From Halorussus salilacus (GTDB lineage: Archaea > Halobacteriota > Halobacteria > Halobacteriales > Haladaptataceae): a stretch of DNA of 64,000 nt. Shown here one piece after another: positions 33,918-41,712 of the stretch. How positions within the stretch are numbered: the first letter of the stretch is position 1; each line of letters starts with the position of its first letter. Both the position numbers and the translations under genes were made by a program. The stretch is taken from assembly GCF_024138125.1 (NCBI RefSeq), contig NZ_CP099993.1:1054001-1118000 (forward strand), read 5' to 3'. The notes below the pieces were generated by a model. It was given only the letters and a program-made list of their open reading frames with translations. It did not search any database and was not told the DNA's origin.

Positions 33918-33956
33918 GGCGGGCGGGTCGGCCGCCGCGCGGCCGACCCGCCCGCC
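33918..33956. repeat. 18-bp inverted repeat in the 313-bp gap before the phosphodiesterase gene
   Basis: Perfect 18-bp arms at 33918-33935 and 33939-33956 with a 3-nt loop. The gap 33856-34168 separates divergent operons and should hold both promoters; nothing else is evident in it. Confidence 0.6.
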
Positions 33957-34168
33957 GAACCCGGCTCGGATCGCCTCCGGCGAGGGCGGGAAACGGCGTA
34001 TGCCCCGATTGGTCGCGTCCAACGACCCCTTTCCAGCGGTCGGTCGCGGCGTCCCTCGAACCGGGCCCCGGTTACCGAGACCGGTTCCGGCGACACCGGC
34101 CGATTCCCGACCATAGCCAGACAGTAACTAATAGGTGAGGAGTTGACACATCCGCAGGAATATCAGAC

Positions 34169-35791
34169 ATGAGAACGCTCGTCATCGGTATCGACGCCGC
34201 GTGCCGGGAGGTACTGCAACCGCTCTTCGAAGCGGGCGTGACGCCCCGTCTCCGGAGCGTCTTCGGGGGAGGTGCGAGCGGCCCGTTGAAATCGGGGATT
34301 CCGCCGTGGACCGCGAGCGCGTGGCCGACCATCTACACCGGCAAGAACCCCGGGAAACACGGGGTGTTCGACATGCTCGCGTACGACGGCTACGACTGGG
34401 ACGTGGTGAACGCGACCCACGTCCGGGCGCGGCCGGTCTGGGAACTCCTCGACCGATTCGGATTCTCCAGCGTCGCGGTCAACGTCCCGGTGACACATCC
34501 GCCGGGGTCGTTCGACGGCGCGCTCGTCCCCGGGTTCCTCGCGCCGAACGCGCCGCGGTGTCACCCCGAGGGGCTCCTCGGCGAGGTGCGGGCGGAAATC
34601 GGAGATTACCGCGTTTACCCCGACGACCGCGCACTCCGCGCGGGGAACACGGAGTCGGCGCTGAGAGTTCTCCGGATGCGCGGGGCGGCGTTCCGGTATC
34701 TCGCCGACCGGTTCGACCCCGACTTCGGGTTCGTGGAGTTCCAGCAGACCGACGCGGTGTTCCACAAGCGACCCGGCGACCGCGAGGCGGTCGAGGCCGT
34801 CTACCGGACGGTCGACGAGCAGGTCGGCGCGATTCTCGACGAGCTGGACCCCGACAACGTCCTCGTGGTCAGCGACCACGGCATGGGTCCCTACGACGAC
34901 TACGAGTTCCGAATCAACGAGTTCCTCCGGGAGCGGGGGTTCGTCACCGCCAAGAGGGGCGGGCAGGGGATGCCCGCGTGGACCACCATCAAGGAGGAGC
35001 GACTCGCTCTCGACAGCCCCGGTCCCCGCGGTCGGCGACCGCTCGAATCCCGCGGGCGACGCCTGCTCGAAGCGGGCGTTGCGGCCGCCGCTCGGGTCGG
35101 CGTGACGACCCAGCGCGTCGCCGACCTGCTCGATTCGCTGGGGCTCGCCGAGGCGGTCGGCAGGCGGGTCCCCCACGGCCTGCTACAGGCCGGGAGCGAG
35201 CAGGTCGACTTCCCCGCCTCGCGGGCCTACGCCCGGTCGCGGAGCGAACTCGGCGTCAGGCTCAATCTCGAAGGCAGGGAACCCGACGGGACGGTCCCCC
35301 GGTCGGCCTACGAGGCGGTCAGGGCGGAGCTCGTCGAGGCGCTCGAATCGGTCCGGACGCCCGACGGCGACCCCGTGTTCGAGGCGGTCGGACCCCGAGA
35401 GGCGTTCTTCGAGGGCCCCCACGTCGAGGACGCGCCGGACGTCGTCACCGTCCCGAACGGATTCGAGCAGTTGCTCAGCGTCCAGTTGGCCGGAGACGTT
35501 TTCGGGGAGCCGACCGAACCGTACAACCACAAGCGACACGGCATCGTGGCCGCGACGGGCGAGGACATCGACGCCGAGGCCGGAGTCGAGGGCGCGCACA
35601 TCCTCGACGTGACGCCGACGGTGCTCGCGACGTTCGACGTGCCGAGGGGGACGGAGATGGACGGCAGACCGCTCCCCGTCGTGGCCGACCCCGGCGAGCG
35701 CGAGTACCCCGATTACGACGCGACCCGAACCGAGCGGACGGACAGCCGACGAATCGAGGCGCGACTCTCCGAGCTAGGATACATCGAATAG
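34169..35791 (+). CDS. alkaline-phosphatase superfamily (type I phosphodiesterase) protein
   Basis: A 540-residue enzyme of the AP superfamily. Metal and nucleophile motifs are visible: VIGIDAACREV (Asp8), IPPWTASAWPTIYTGKNPGKHG with the Thr nucleophile region, FVEFQQTDAVFHKRPGD, VVSDHGMGPYDDYEFRINEF, and the final NHKRHGIVAATGEDI. The family cleaves phosphodiester or phosphonate bonds; in haloarchaea these genes often sit in envelope or glycan loci. Its stop shares one base with the FemX start, so the two proteins likely work together. Substrate unknown. Confidence 0.87.
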   Translation: MRTLVIGIDAACREVLQPLFEAGVTPRLRSVFGGGASGPLKSGIPPWTASAWPTIYTGKNPGKHGVFDMLAYDGYDWDVVNATHVRARPVWELLDRFGFSSVAVNVPVTHPPGSFDGALVPGFLAPNAPRCHPEGLLGEVRAEIGDYRVYPDDRALRAGNTESALRVLRMRGAAFRYLADRFDPDFGFVEFQQTDAVFHKRPGDREAVEAVYRTVDEQVGAILDELDPDNVLVVSDHGMGPYDDYEFRINEFLRERGFVTAKRGGQGMPAWTTIKEERLALDSPGPRGRRPLESRGRRLLEAGVAAAARVGVTTQRVADLLDSLGLAEAVGRRVPHGLLQAGSEQVDFPASRAYARSRSELGVRLNLEGREPDGTVPRSAYEAVRAELVEALESVRTPDGDPVFEAVGPREAFFEGPHVEDAPDVVTVPNGFEQLLSVQLAGDVFGEPTEPYNHKRHGIVAATGEDIDAEAGVEGAHILDVTPTVLATFDVPRGTEMDGRPLPVVADPGEREYPDYDATRTERTDSRRIEARLSELGYIE

Positions 35792-36876
35792 TGACCGTCG
35801 ACATCAGACCCCTGCGACCGAGTCGAAGCGACCGCTGGGACGGCCTCGTGGAGCGTTCGGAGCGCGCGAACACCTTCTACCTGTTCGATGCGCTCGAACT
35901 CCAGGCCGAGGACACCGGGACCGAACTCCACCCGCTGGTGGGCTACGACGGGGAGACGCCGGTCGGCGTCTTCCCCGTCTTCGAGGTCCGCAAGGGGCCG
36001 ATGACGGGGGCGTTCTCGCCGCCGCCCAAGTCGTGGAGCACGCCGCTCGGTCCCGCGCTGGTCGGAGACGACGCGGCCGGAGACGACCACGCGGTCGGAG
36101 ACGACGCGACCGGAGACCACGAACACCACGCGACGGTCCGGCGCTCGCGCCGGACCGTCGCGTTCGTCGAGGCGTGTCTGGACTGGCTCGACGACCGTCT
36201 CGGCCCCCACTACCAGCAGTTCCTCCTCGCGGGAATCGACGACGTGCGACCCTTCCAGTGGAACGGCTTCGAGGTGTCCCCGCGGTTCACCTACGTCGTG
36301 GAACTGGGCGACGAGGAGGCCCTGCTCGCGGAGTTCAGCCGCGACGCGCGACAGAACGTCCGGAACGCCGACGCCGAGCGCTACCGCATCGAGCGCGGCG
36401 GGCCGGACGCAGTCAGATACGTCGTCGAGCGCGTCCGCGAGCGCCACCGCGAGCAGGACATCCCCTTCCAGCTCGACGCCGCGTTCGCTGTCGCGCTCTA
36501 CCGACGCCTCCCCGAGGGGACCGTCCGGCCGTACGTCTGCCGGGTCGACGGCGAGCGAGTCGGCGGCCTGCTCGTCCTCGAACACGGCGGGACGGTCTAC
36601 CGGTGGCTGGGCGGGGTGAAGCCCGACGGCGACCCCGATCTCCCCGTCAACGACCTGCTCGACTGGCACGTCATGCGAGAGGCGACCCGGCGGGGCCTCG
36701 ACGAGTACGACCTCGTCGGGGCGGGCGACCCGTCCATCAACCGCTACAAGGCGAAGTTCAACCCCGACCTCCGAGCGAACTACGTCGCGCGAAACGGGAC
36801 CGCGGGGGTTCGGGGACTCGTGGACCTCTACAGTCAGGCCCACTTCCTCGGGTCGAAGCTACGGGGCGTGCTGTAG
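35791..36876 (+). CDS. FemX-like GNAT/lipid II:glycine glycyltransferase-type protein
   Basis: A 361-residue protein starting GTG at 35791. It has the double GNAT-like FemAB fold: PLVGYDGETPVGVFPVFEV in the first domain and VDGERVGGLLVLEHGGTVYRWLGG followed by LLDWHVMREATRRGLDEYDLVGAGDP in the second. In bacteria such proteins transfer amino acids to cell-wall precursors; archaea lack peptidoglycan, so the acceptor is unknown. An Asp/His repeat insert (about residues 90-112, GDDAAGDDHAVGDDATGD) and a 14-bp palindrome (36131-36144/36147-36160) interrupt the first domain. A decayed copy of the 3' end is at 38210-38363. Confidence 0.85.
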   Translation: MTVDIRPLRPSRSDRWDGLVERSERANTFYLFDALELQAEDTGTELHPLVGYDGETPVGVFPVFEVRKGPMTGAFSPPPKSWSTPLGPALVGDDAAGDDHAVGDDATGDHEHHATVRRSRRTVAFVEACLDWLDDRLGPHYQQFLLAGIDDVRPFQWNGFEVSPRFTYVVELGDEEALLAEFSRDARQNVRNADAERYRIERGGPDAVRYVVERVRERHREQDIPFQLDAAFAVALYRRLPEGTVRPYVCRVDGERVGGLLVLEHGGTVYRWLGGVKPDGDPDLPVNDLLDWHVMREATRRGLDEYDLVGAGDPSINRYKAKFNPDLRANYVARNGTAGVRGLVDLYSQAHFLGSKLRGVL

Positions 36877-36920
36877 GATTTTTAATATACCTACGTGAGT
36901 AATCTACTGAATGAAATATA

Positions 36921-37382
36921 TTATAAGTCAGTTTCAAATGACTCTTCGCGAACTTGTCTATTGATCTGCTCAACGTACTCTGTGGAGCTACCTTCAAAAT
37001 TGAGTTCTACATCCCCACCGCTATTAACTGTCATTCCAGATACGGTTGTGTCATCATTCCAAACGGATTGGTACGTAGCCTGAATCTTTCGTGGAGTATC
37101 TTCAGTTTCGCGTTTTGCACGAACTCCGACAGCAAACGACGCCCCATCGCATCCATAACCACATGCATCCCAATCACTATACGACCACATTGCCCCGTTG
37201 AAAGACGACTGCACTAGGTGAACATTAGTAGCATCTTCGGTGAAAGTGCCATCTTCTGGCAGATCGTAATCCTCTGACTTCCAAGAGAGGGTTACAACAT
37301 CATTGTTCTTCTCGCCAGTTCCATAGCCACCATCCAGCTCTATATGGTAGTCGGAGACAGTATGTGTGTAGTCTCCACCCAT
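36921..37382 (-). CDS. AT-rich secreted-type protein, frame open upstream but without a start codon
   Basis: From the first ATG (37382) the protein has 153 residues, acidic and beta-rich, with WSYSDWDACGYGCDGASFAVGV and a Cys pair. The same frame stays open to about 37680 and encodes KALKVVGTGLSISGLSAVGAATREE, which looks like a signal peptide, and then DLEDIYWQARKIRDETGSQ; it has no ATG, GTG or TTG. An ATG at 37690 in another frame could be joined by one frameshift at the GGGGAAAA run (about 37660-37667). So the intact protein was probably about 250 residues and the present gene may be frameshifted. Family unknown. Confidence 0.5.
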   Translation of the reverse strand: MGGDYTHTVSDYHIELDGGYGTGEKNNDVVTLSWKSEDYDLPEDGTFTEDATNVHLVQSSFNGAMWSYSDWDACGYGCDGASFAVGVRAKRETEDTPRKIQATYQSVWNDDTTVSGMTVNSGGDVELNFEGSSTEYVEQINRQVREESFETDL

Positions 37383-37724
37383 GGTGAGTGTTGCAGTCAG
37401 ATTTGATGACTCAACTTTTTCGCTGGAAACATCCTCTGACTGTTTGGTGTAGTGTGGTTTTTGTACCTCATCCGTATAGGATTCAACCCCAACACAATGT
37501 GCCCGTAGATATTCAACAAACCTCTCTTGACTTCCCGTTTCGTCGCGTATTTTGCGAGCTTGCCAGTAGATATCTTCAAGGTCTCTTTCTTCGCGAGTTG
37601 CGGCTCCGACCGCCGAAAGTCCACTGATACTGAGACCAGTGCCGACTACTTTTAGTGCTTTTCCCCGGCCAACCCAATTATTACTACCATTTATATTTTA
37701 TAACTCTATTATTTACATATAAAT

Positions 37725-38057
37725 CTAATTATTAATGTTCCTTTTGTTTATATACACAAATACACCACCACCTAAACCGGAAGTGAACAGGAGATAGATG
37801 GACTTCTCAACAAGAGGATGAACTAATTGCCACCAGTTTCGAACTTCATCTGACGCAGTCCCATCTACCAATCTTATGATTGAGACAACACTAATAACCC
37901 CAAGACCAACAATCGTTCCGTATTTTGCGCCCGATTCAATAGAATCTCCTTCTAAATAACCAACTATTCCACCGGCAATAAAAGCGCCACCAGAAGTGGT
38001 TGGGAGAATAAGAGCGGTCACTATTCCGACTAGAACGGTAGACCATCTTTTTTGCAT
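37725..38057 (-). CDS. DUF5518-like small membrane protein
   Basis: A 110-residue protein with AT-rich codons. It begins MQKRWSTVLVGIVTALILP, then GGAFIAGGIVGYLEGDSIESGAKYGTIVGLGVISV, which fits the DUF5518 pattern (GGxxAGYLxG...G) of haloarchaeal small membrane proteins. Three hydrophobic segments (about 5-25, 27-35 with the Gly turn, 45-62) and a C-terminal helix (about 88-105). It is in the AT-rich islet between FemX and its decayed copy. Function unknown. Confidence 0.6.
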   Translation of the reverse strand: MQKRWSTVLVGIVTALILPTTSGGAFIAGGIVGYLEGDSIESGAKYGTIVGLGVISVVSIIRLVDGTASDEVRNWWQLVHPLVEKSIYLLFTSGLGGGVFVYINKRNINN

Positions 38058-38209
38058 ACGCCAGATATTTTGAACACTATATTGGATTAATTACTCGATT
38101 TTGTTCTATCCGTATATGGTAGTGAATATTGTTATGGGACTTCAAACAGGAGCGCCAAAATCGTGACCCGGCTCTTAGAGACCCACGAGCATCACGGCGT
38201 GGTTTTCGA

Positions 38210-38363
38210 CCCGGGATCGTCCAGCCGTACGTCTATGGGTAGACGGCGACCATGATTTCTGGGCGAACTACGTCGCGAGGGACGCCAGCACGAGGATTCG
38301 GGGACTCGTGGACCTCTACAGTCGGGCCCACTTCCTCGGGTCCAAGTTGCGGGGCGTGCTGTA
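38210..38363 (+). pseudogene. remnant of a second FemX-like gene
   Basis: Bases 38274-38363 encode NYVARDASTRIRGLVDLY and SRAHFLGSKLRGVL before a stop, nearly the same as the end of the intact FemX gene at 35791-36876. Further upstream CCGTACGTCTATGGGTAGACGGCGAC resembles the FemX segment PYVCRVDGE but contains a stop and lacks the following 70 codons. So this is a second FemX copy with a large internal deletion and no start. The AT-rich islet lies between the two copies. Confidence 0.75.
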
Positions 38364-38423
38364 GGCGATGGGCGGCCGGAGGACCGCCTCCATCGCCACA
38401 CCGCACCGGCCACAGCGTGCGAT

Positions 38424-39560
38424 TCAGAGGGCGCTGACGAGCTTTCCGAACACGTTGCCCGACCCGTACTTCATGCTGTTGAAGAATCCGTTTCCGCTGA
38501 CGGATATCTGCCCGGAATCGTAAGCGTCGGCCGCCTTCGACATCGGGTCGTCGGCGCCGCGGATGTCCGCGAGCGTGGACTCGTCGACGACGATATCCGC
38601 GTCCGAGGAGCCCTGTTCGACGACCTCGTAGGCCGTGATCGCCCCCGAGGAGTCCGTGTCGAACCATCGCACGGTCAGTTCCGCGCCGCCGGACGCCTCG
38701 GTCCGCAGGTGGAAACTGTCCCCCGCGATGCGGTCGAACAGCACGTTCGGCACGCTGTCGCGGACCTCCGAGACGCGTTCGTTGTAGATGGCGACGGCGG
38801 CCGGGAAGTCGAGGATTACTCCGTCGGTGACCGCGGCGTGGTGTTCCTCGACGACGCTCTCGATGGCCTCCGCCACGTCGAGAACGGACTGGGCGTTTTG
38901 CTTCACCCGTTCGGCGGCCTGCTTCGCGTTCGGATGTATCCCGCTGTACGCCGACGGGGCGATGTCCGCCCAGCGTTCGACCCACTCGAACTCGCCGAGG
39001 ACCGCCGAGAGGTCGGCCAGCGCATCTCCCAGCGCCTCGACGTTCGAGTCCGAGGGGTCGCTCGCGCACGCGTCGGCCCGGTCGGTGACGGTTTCGCACG
39101 CCTCGACCGCGCCGTCGAGTTCGTCGCGGGCGTCGGCCATTCCGTCCCCGTTCGCTCCCCGGAAATCGTCCGTGGGCGACTCCGTCACACCGCGGTCGGC
39201 GACCATCGCGAACCCGCTCTCGTCGCCGACCGCCCGGTACCACGACAGTTTCTCGGCGAGTTCGACGGCATCGCCGACGAGTCCCGGCACGAACGATGCG
39301 ACCGTCGGGGTGTAACTCTCCTCGAACCGGTGTGCGAGGTCCTCGTTGCTCGGCGGGTCGAACAGGGGAGTCAGTTCGTCGAACGCCCAGCCCATCTCGG
39401 ACGAGACCTTCGCGACGTATCGCGCCTGCTCGCGTCGCAACGTCTCGTCATCGATGTCCACCTGAGATGCGCCACGGACGCTACCAGTGACCCCGAGGGT
39501 TCCGGCGGCCACGACCGCTCCGCAGGTCCGAACGAAGGCACGTCTGGTTTGGTCAGTCAT
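38424..39560 (-). CDS. Tat-exported protein of unknown function
   Basis: A 378-residue protein with a Tat signal (TRRAFVRTCGAVVAAGTLGVTG, residues 5-26). The mature part is acidic and mainly alpha-helical up to about residue 260 (Ala/Glu/Asp-rich helices, no transmembrane segment), then more beta-like with ELTVRWFDTDSSGAITAYEVVE and a C-terminal SGNGFFNSMKYGSGNVFGKL. No domain recognised. It is monocistronic and normal in base composition. Confidence 0.75.
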   Translation of the reverse strand: MTDQTRRAFVRTCGAVVAAGTLGVTGSVRGASQVDIDDETLRREQARYVAKVSSEMGWAFDELTPLFDPPSNEDLAHRFEESYTPTVASFVPGLVGDAVELAEKLSWYRAVGDESGFAMVADRGVTESPTDDFRGANGDGMADARDELDGAVEACETVTDRADACASDPSDSNVEALGDALADLSAVLGEFEWVERWADIAPSAYSGIHPNAKQAAERVKQNAQSVLDVAEAIESVVEEHHAAVTDGVILDFPAAVAIYNERVSEVRDSVPNVLFDRIAGDSFHLRTEASGGAELTVRWFDTDSSGAITAYEVVEQGSSDADIVVDESTLADIRGADDPMSKAADAYDSGQISVSGNGFFNSMKYGSGNVFGKLVSAL

Positions 39561-39602
39561 TTTCTGTAGTAATTATACCTGCAGTTCGACTTAGTAGTTT
39601 TG

Positions 39603-40280
39603 TCACGTTGCGGAAACTGCAGGCGAGAGGGGTAGAGTCCCGCACTTCGACGGAATCGGCGATGGACACCCCCACCGACGACCGTCGCTCACCGCGAGCG
39701 CGAACTCCCGGAGACGGTCCCCCGACCCGTCGAGGAGGCGGTACCACCCTCCCCCGAGAATCCCGGGACCGACGAGCGCGACGACCGCCTGCAGGAGGAC
39801 CGCCCCCGCGGTGAGGACGGAGATTCCACAGAAGCCGAGAATGCACGCCTCCGCGCCGCCGAGGTGGAAGAATGCGACGCGACCGACTCCGCCGGGGGCG
39901 ACGAAGAGACCGAAGACGGCGAGCATCGCGACCGGCCAGCCGTACGTCGCGTAGCGCAGGGCGGTCTCCGAGTCGAGGCCCCCGGCGCGCCGGAGGAGCC
40001 AGCGACCGACCAACAGCGGGAGCGCCGCGAGCAGGAGGCCCGAGAGCGCGCCGACGACGAGGAGGGTGACGGTCCGCGAGACGCCCGCGCCGACCGACCA
40101 GAGGACGAAGACGCCGAGGAGGTACAACAGCGTGGTCTGGAGGGCGGCCACCCACAACGCTCGCGCGAACGGTCGCGCACCGCTTCGATGGGAGCGGTGT
40201 GCGGTGAGTGCTACCGGTACCGAGACGCCGACGGTGAGGACGAAGGCGAGGGCGGGGAGCAGTCCAGACCACTCGGTCAT
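39603..40280 (-). CDS. multi-pass membrane protein
   Basis: A 225-residue protein with about six hydrophobic helices (about 5-25, 42-62, 68-92, 112-132, 138-158, 160-178). No recognisable domain; the C-terminal 35 residues are polar and Pro/Ser/Cys-containing (WGCPSPIPSKCG), unlike the rest. It lies 42 bp after the Tat-protein start region on the same strand, but the order (39603 gene upstream) makes co-transcription possible. Function unknown. Confidence 0.6.
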   Translation of the reverse strand: MTEWSGLLPALAFVLTVGVSVPVALTAHRSHRSGARPFARALWVAALQTTLLYLLGVFVLWSVGAGVSRTVTLLVVGALSGLLLAALPLLVGRWLLRRAGGLDSETALRYATYGWPVAMLAVFGLFVAPGGVGRVAFFHLGGAEACILGFCGISVLTAGAVLLQAVVALVGPGILGGGWYRLLDGSGDRLREFALAVSDGRRWGCPSPIPSKCGTLPLSPAVSAT

Positions 40281-40473
40281 GTTGAATATGTGAATATTTC
40301 GGCCAGAAATACGTTTGCCCTACTCGGAACTATCCAGCACGGAGAAAACGACGCTGATGAGCTATGACGGTCAGAGGCTACTAATAGATACCCTGATTCC
40401 AAAGAGTTTTGCATGAAATAGTACCCCTTTCAGAATCAGACGACCGACATCGAGACGACCTATCGTCGAAAAA

Positions 40474-40737
40474 CTACAGCACGACCTTTATGACTGCTGT
40501 CAAGAAACCGATTACCGTAGCGATGGGATTTTTATTCTCTTGAGCTACTGACCAGACGTTCCTGACCGGTTCTCGCCACGGAGCTTCGTACTGCTTGCGA
40601 TGACGTTCACGAACCTCCTCCATACTAATTCCGTGTAATTCAGATTTCCGTAGCTTAGTGAGCAAAGCCAAGCTTTCCTGTTCTTCCGGCGGAACGCCCC
40701 AAATGAACCGCTTGATGCGCTTGATTATTGACCGCAT
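40474..40737 (-). CDS. small basic protein with C-terminal hydrophobic segment
   Basis: An 87-residue protein with lower GC. It has a basic N-terminal helix (RSIIKRIKRFIWG), a Glu/Lys/Arg-rich middle (TKLRKSELHGISMEEVRERH) and a C-terminal hydrophobic end ATVIGFLTAVIKVVL, which could be a tail anchor. No family recognised. The 40738-40984 stretch upstream has no convincing gene. Confidence 0.45.
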   Translation of the reverse strand: MRSIIKRIKRFIWGVPPEEQESLALLTKLRKSELHGISMEEVRERHRKQYEAPWREPVRNVWSVAQENKNPIATVIGFLTAVIKVVL

Positions 40738-40984
40738 ACCGACTGATGGCTCGTCGCCACATAAAAGAGTCCGTATGGATAAACGACAGAGAACTCAGTG
40801 TCAGCTACATTTTCATCGTACTTCATACATCTCCTCGTCAGTCGGTTTACTCGGATACCCAGCCGGTAGATATTGACTATCCGGAGAATACATCTCTGTC
40901 GCGTTCTCGTCCCGGTGTACCGACAGGAACTCTGTGCGGAAAGAATGGTTCGTGACTGAACGAACCTACGTATTCACTGTCTGG

Positions 40985-41170
40985 TTAGGAGTCCGAACCC
41001 TCGGCGTCTTCTGCAGCGATGTCATCGAGGTCTGCGAACGTTTGTTCGATCAGACCAAGTGCCCGAGTGAGTGCGTACTCGTCTCCGGGAGAATCGATGT
41101 GCTCGTTCGCGGTCTCGATGATTGCCTGTACGTGTGCGAGCCGTCGGCGGACAACCGTTAGGTCTGACAT
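40985..41170 (-). CDS. small acidic helical protein next to a HTH gene
   Basis: A 61-residue protein from ATG 41170 (an earlier ATG at 41233 would run through the operator region). It is two helices: SDLTVVRRRLAHVQAIIETANE and YALTRALGLIEQTFADLDDI, with an acidic end AAEDAEGSDS. Divergent from the winged-helix gene at 41321, with three palindromic sites between, one only 15 bp upstream of its start. Likely co-regulated with it. Function unknown. Confidence 0.55.
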   Translation of the reverse strand: MSDLTVVRRRLAHVQAIIETANEHIDSPGDEYALTRALGLIEQTFADLDDIAAEDAEGSDS

Positions 41171-41184
41171 AGTACCTCGATAAA

Positions 41185-41316
41185 TGTCTCTAGCGACACC
41201 CCCCCCATGAATCTTTTTGTTGGCAACACACATGCCGGAATAAGCGGGTTAATGTCGCTGGCGACAAGCAACTCGCCGCTTCCTGAACTTGGAATGGAGA
41301 AATGTGCGTAGCGACA
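41185..41316. promoter_or_regulatory. three near-palindromic operator sites between divergent small genes
   Basis: Three 14-bp sites: TGTCTCTAGCGACA (41185-41198), TGTCGCTGGCGACA (41253-41266, perfect except the centre) and TGTGCGTAGCGACA (41303-41316). The first is 15 bp before the leftward start and the third 5 bp before the rightward start, so both leaderless transcripts would be covered. The helix-turn-helix product of 41321 is the obvious candidate binder. Confidence 0.6.
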
Positions 41317-41320
41317 TGTA

Positions 41321-41551
41321 ATGAGTGGCAGGAAACCGAGAATCACCACCGACGACGTACTCGAATGCTTCGAGGAAAACGACGACCGATGTGAACCGTT
41401 TACCGCACCGGAGATTTCCGAGATGTTGAATTGCCACCGCAACACTGCGAGAAACAAATTGGATGATTTAGTGTTTACTGGCGACCTCGACACGAAAAAG
41501 GCGAGTGCAAGCGGCAGAGTGTACTGGCGGCCCTGCTCAGAAGAACCGTAG
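41321..41551 (+). CDS. small winged-helix DNA-binding protein
   Basis: A 76-residue winged-helix protein: TDDVLECFEENDDRCEPFTA as helix 1, EISEMLNCHRNTARNKLDDL as helix-turn-helix, and ASGRVYWRP as wing. Such small regulators are common on haloarchaeal mobile elements and in virus-related islands. It starts 5 bp after a palindromic site that occurs three times in the divergent promoter region, so autoregulation is likely. Ends 161 bp before the secretion ATPase gene. Confidence 0.75.
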   Translation: MSGRKPRITTDDVLECFEENDDRCEPFTAPEISEMLNCHRNTARNKLDDLVFTGDLDTKKASASGRVYWRPCSEEP

Positions 41552-41712
41552 GTCGCTCTTTCTCGACAGAAGACACATTTCTCACAACGTCAGTAACGCC
41601 TTCGGTATCGCGGGATAGGTGCGGATTCGACATCCACGATCAAGCCCACCTCTCAAAACCCGATTAGTTCCAAAAGACTAGATTTAAATTTAATTGGGAA
41701 GGAACCCACCCC

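Noticed and set aside
37397-37624. 75-residue minus-strand frame
   Set aside because: Overlaps the better frame of the secreted-type protein, which carries continuous protein-like sequence through the same DNA.
40658-40955. Two short plus-strand frames
   Set aside because: No promoter, no helix or domain pattern, and they overlap the start of the 40474-40737 gene.
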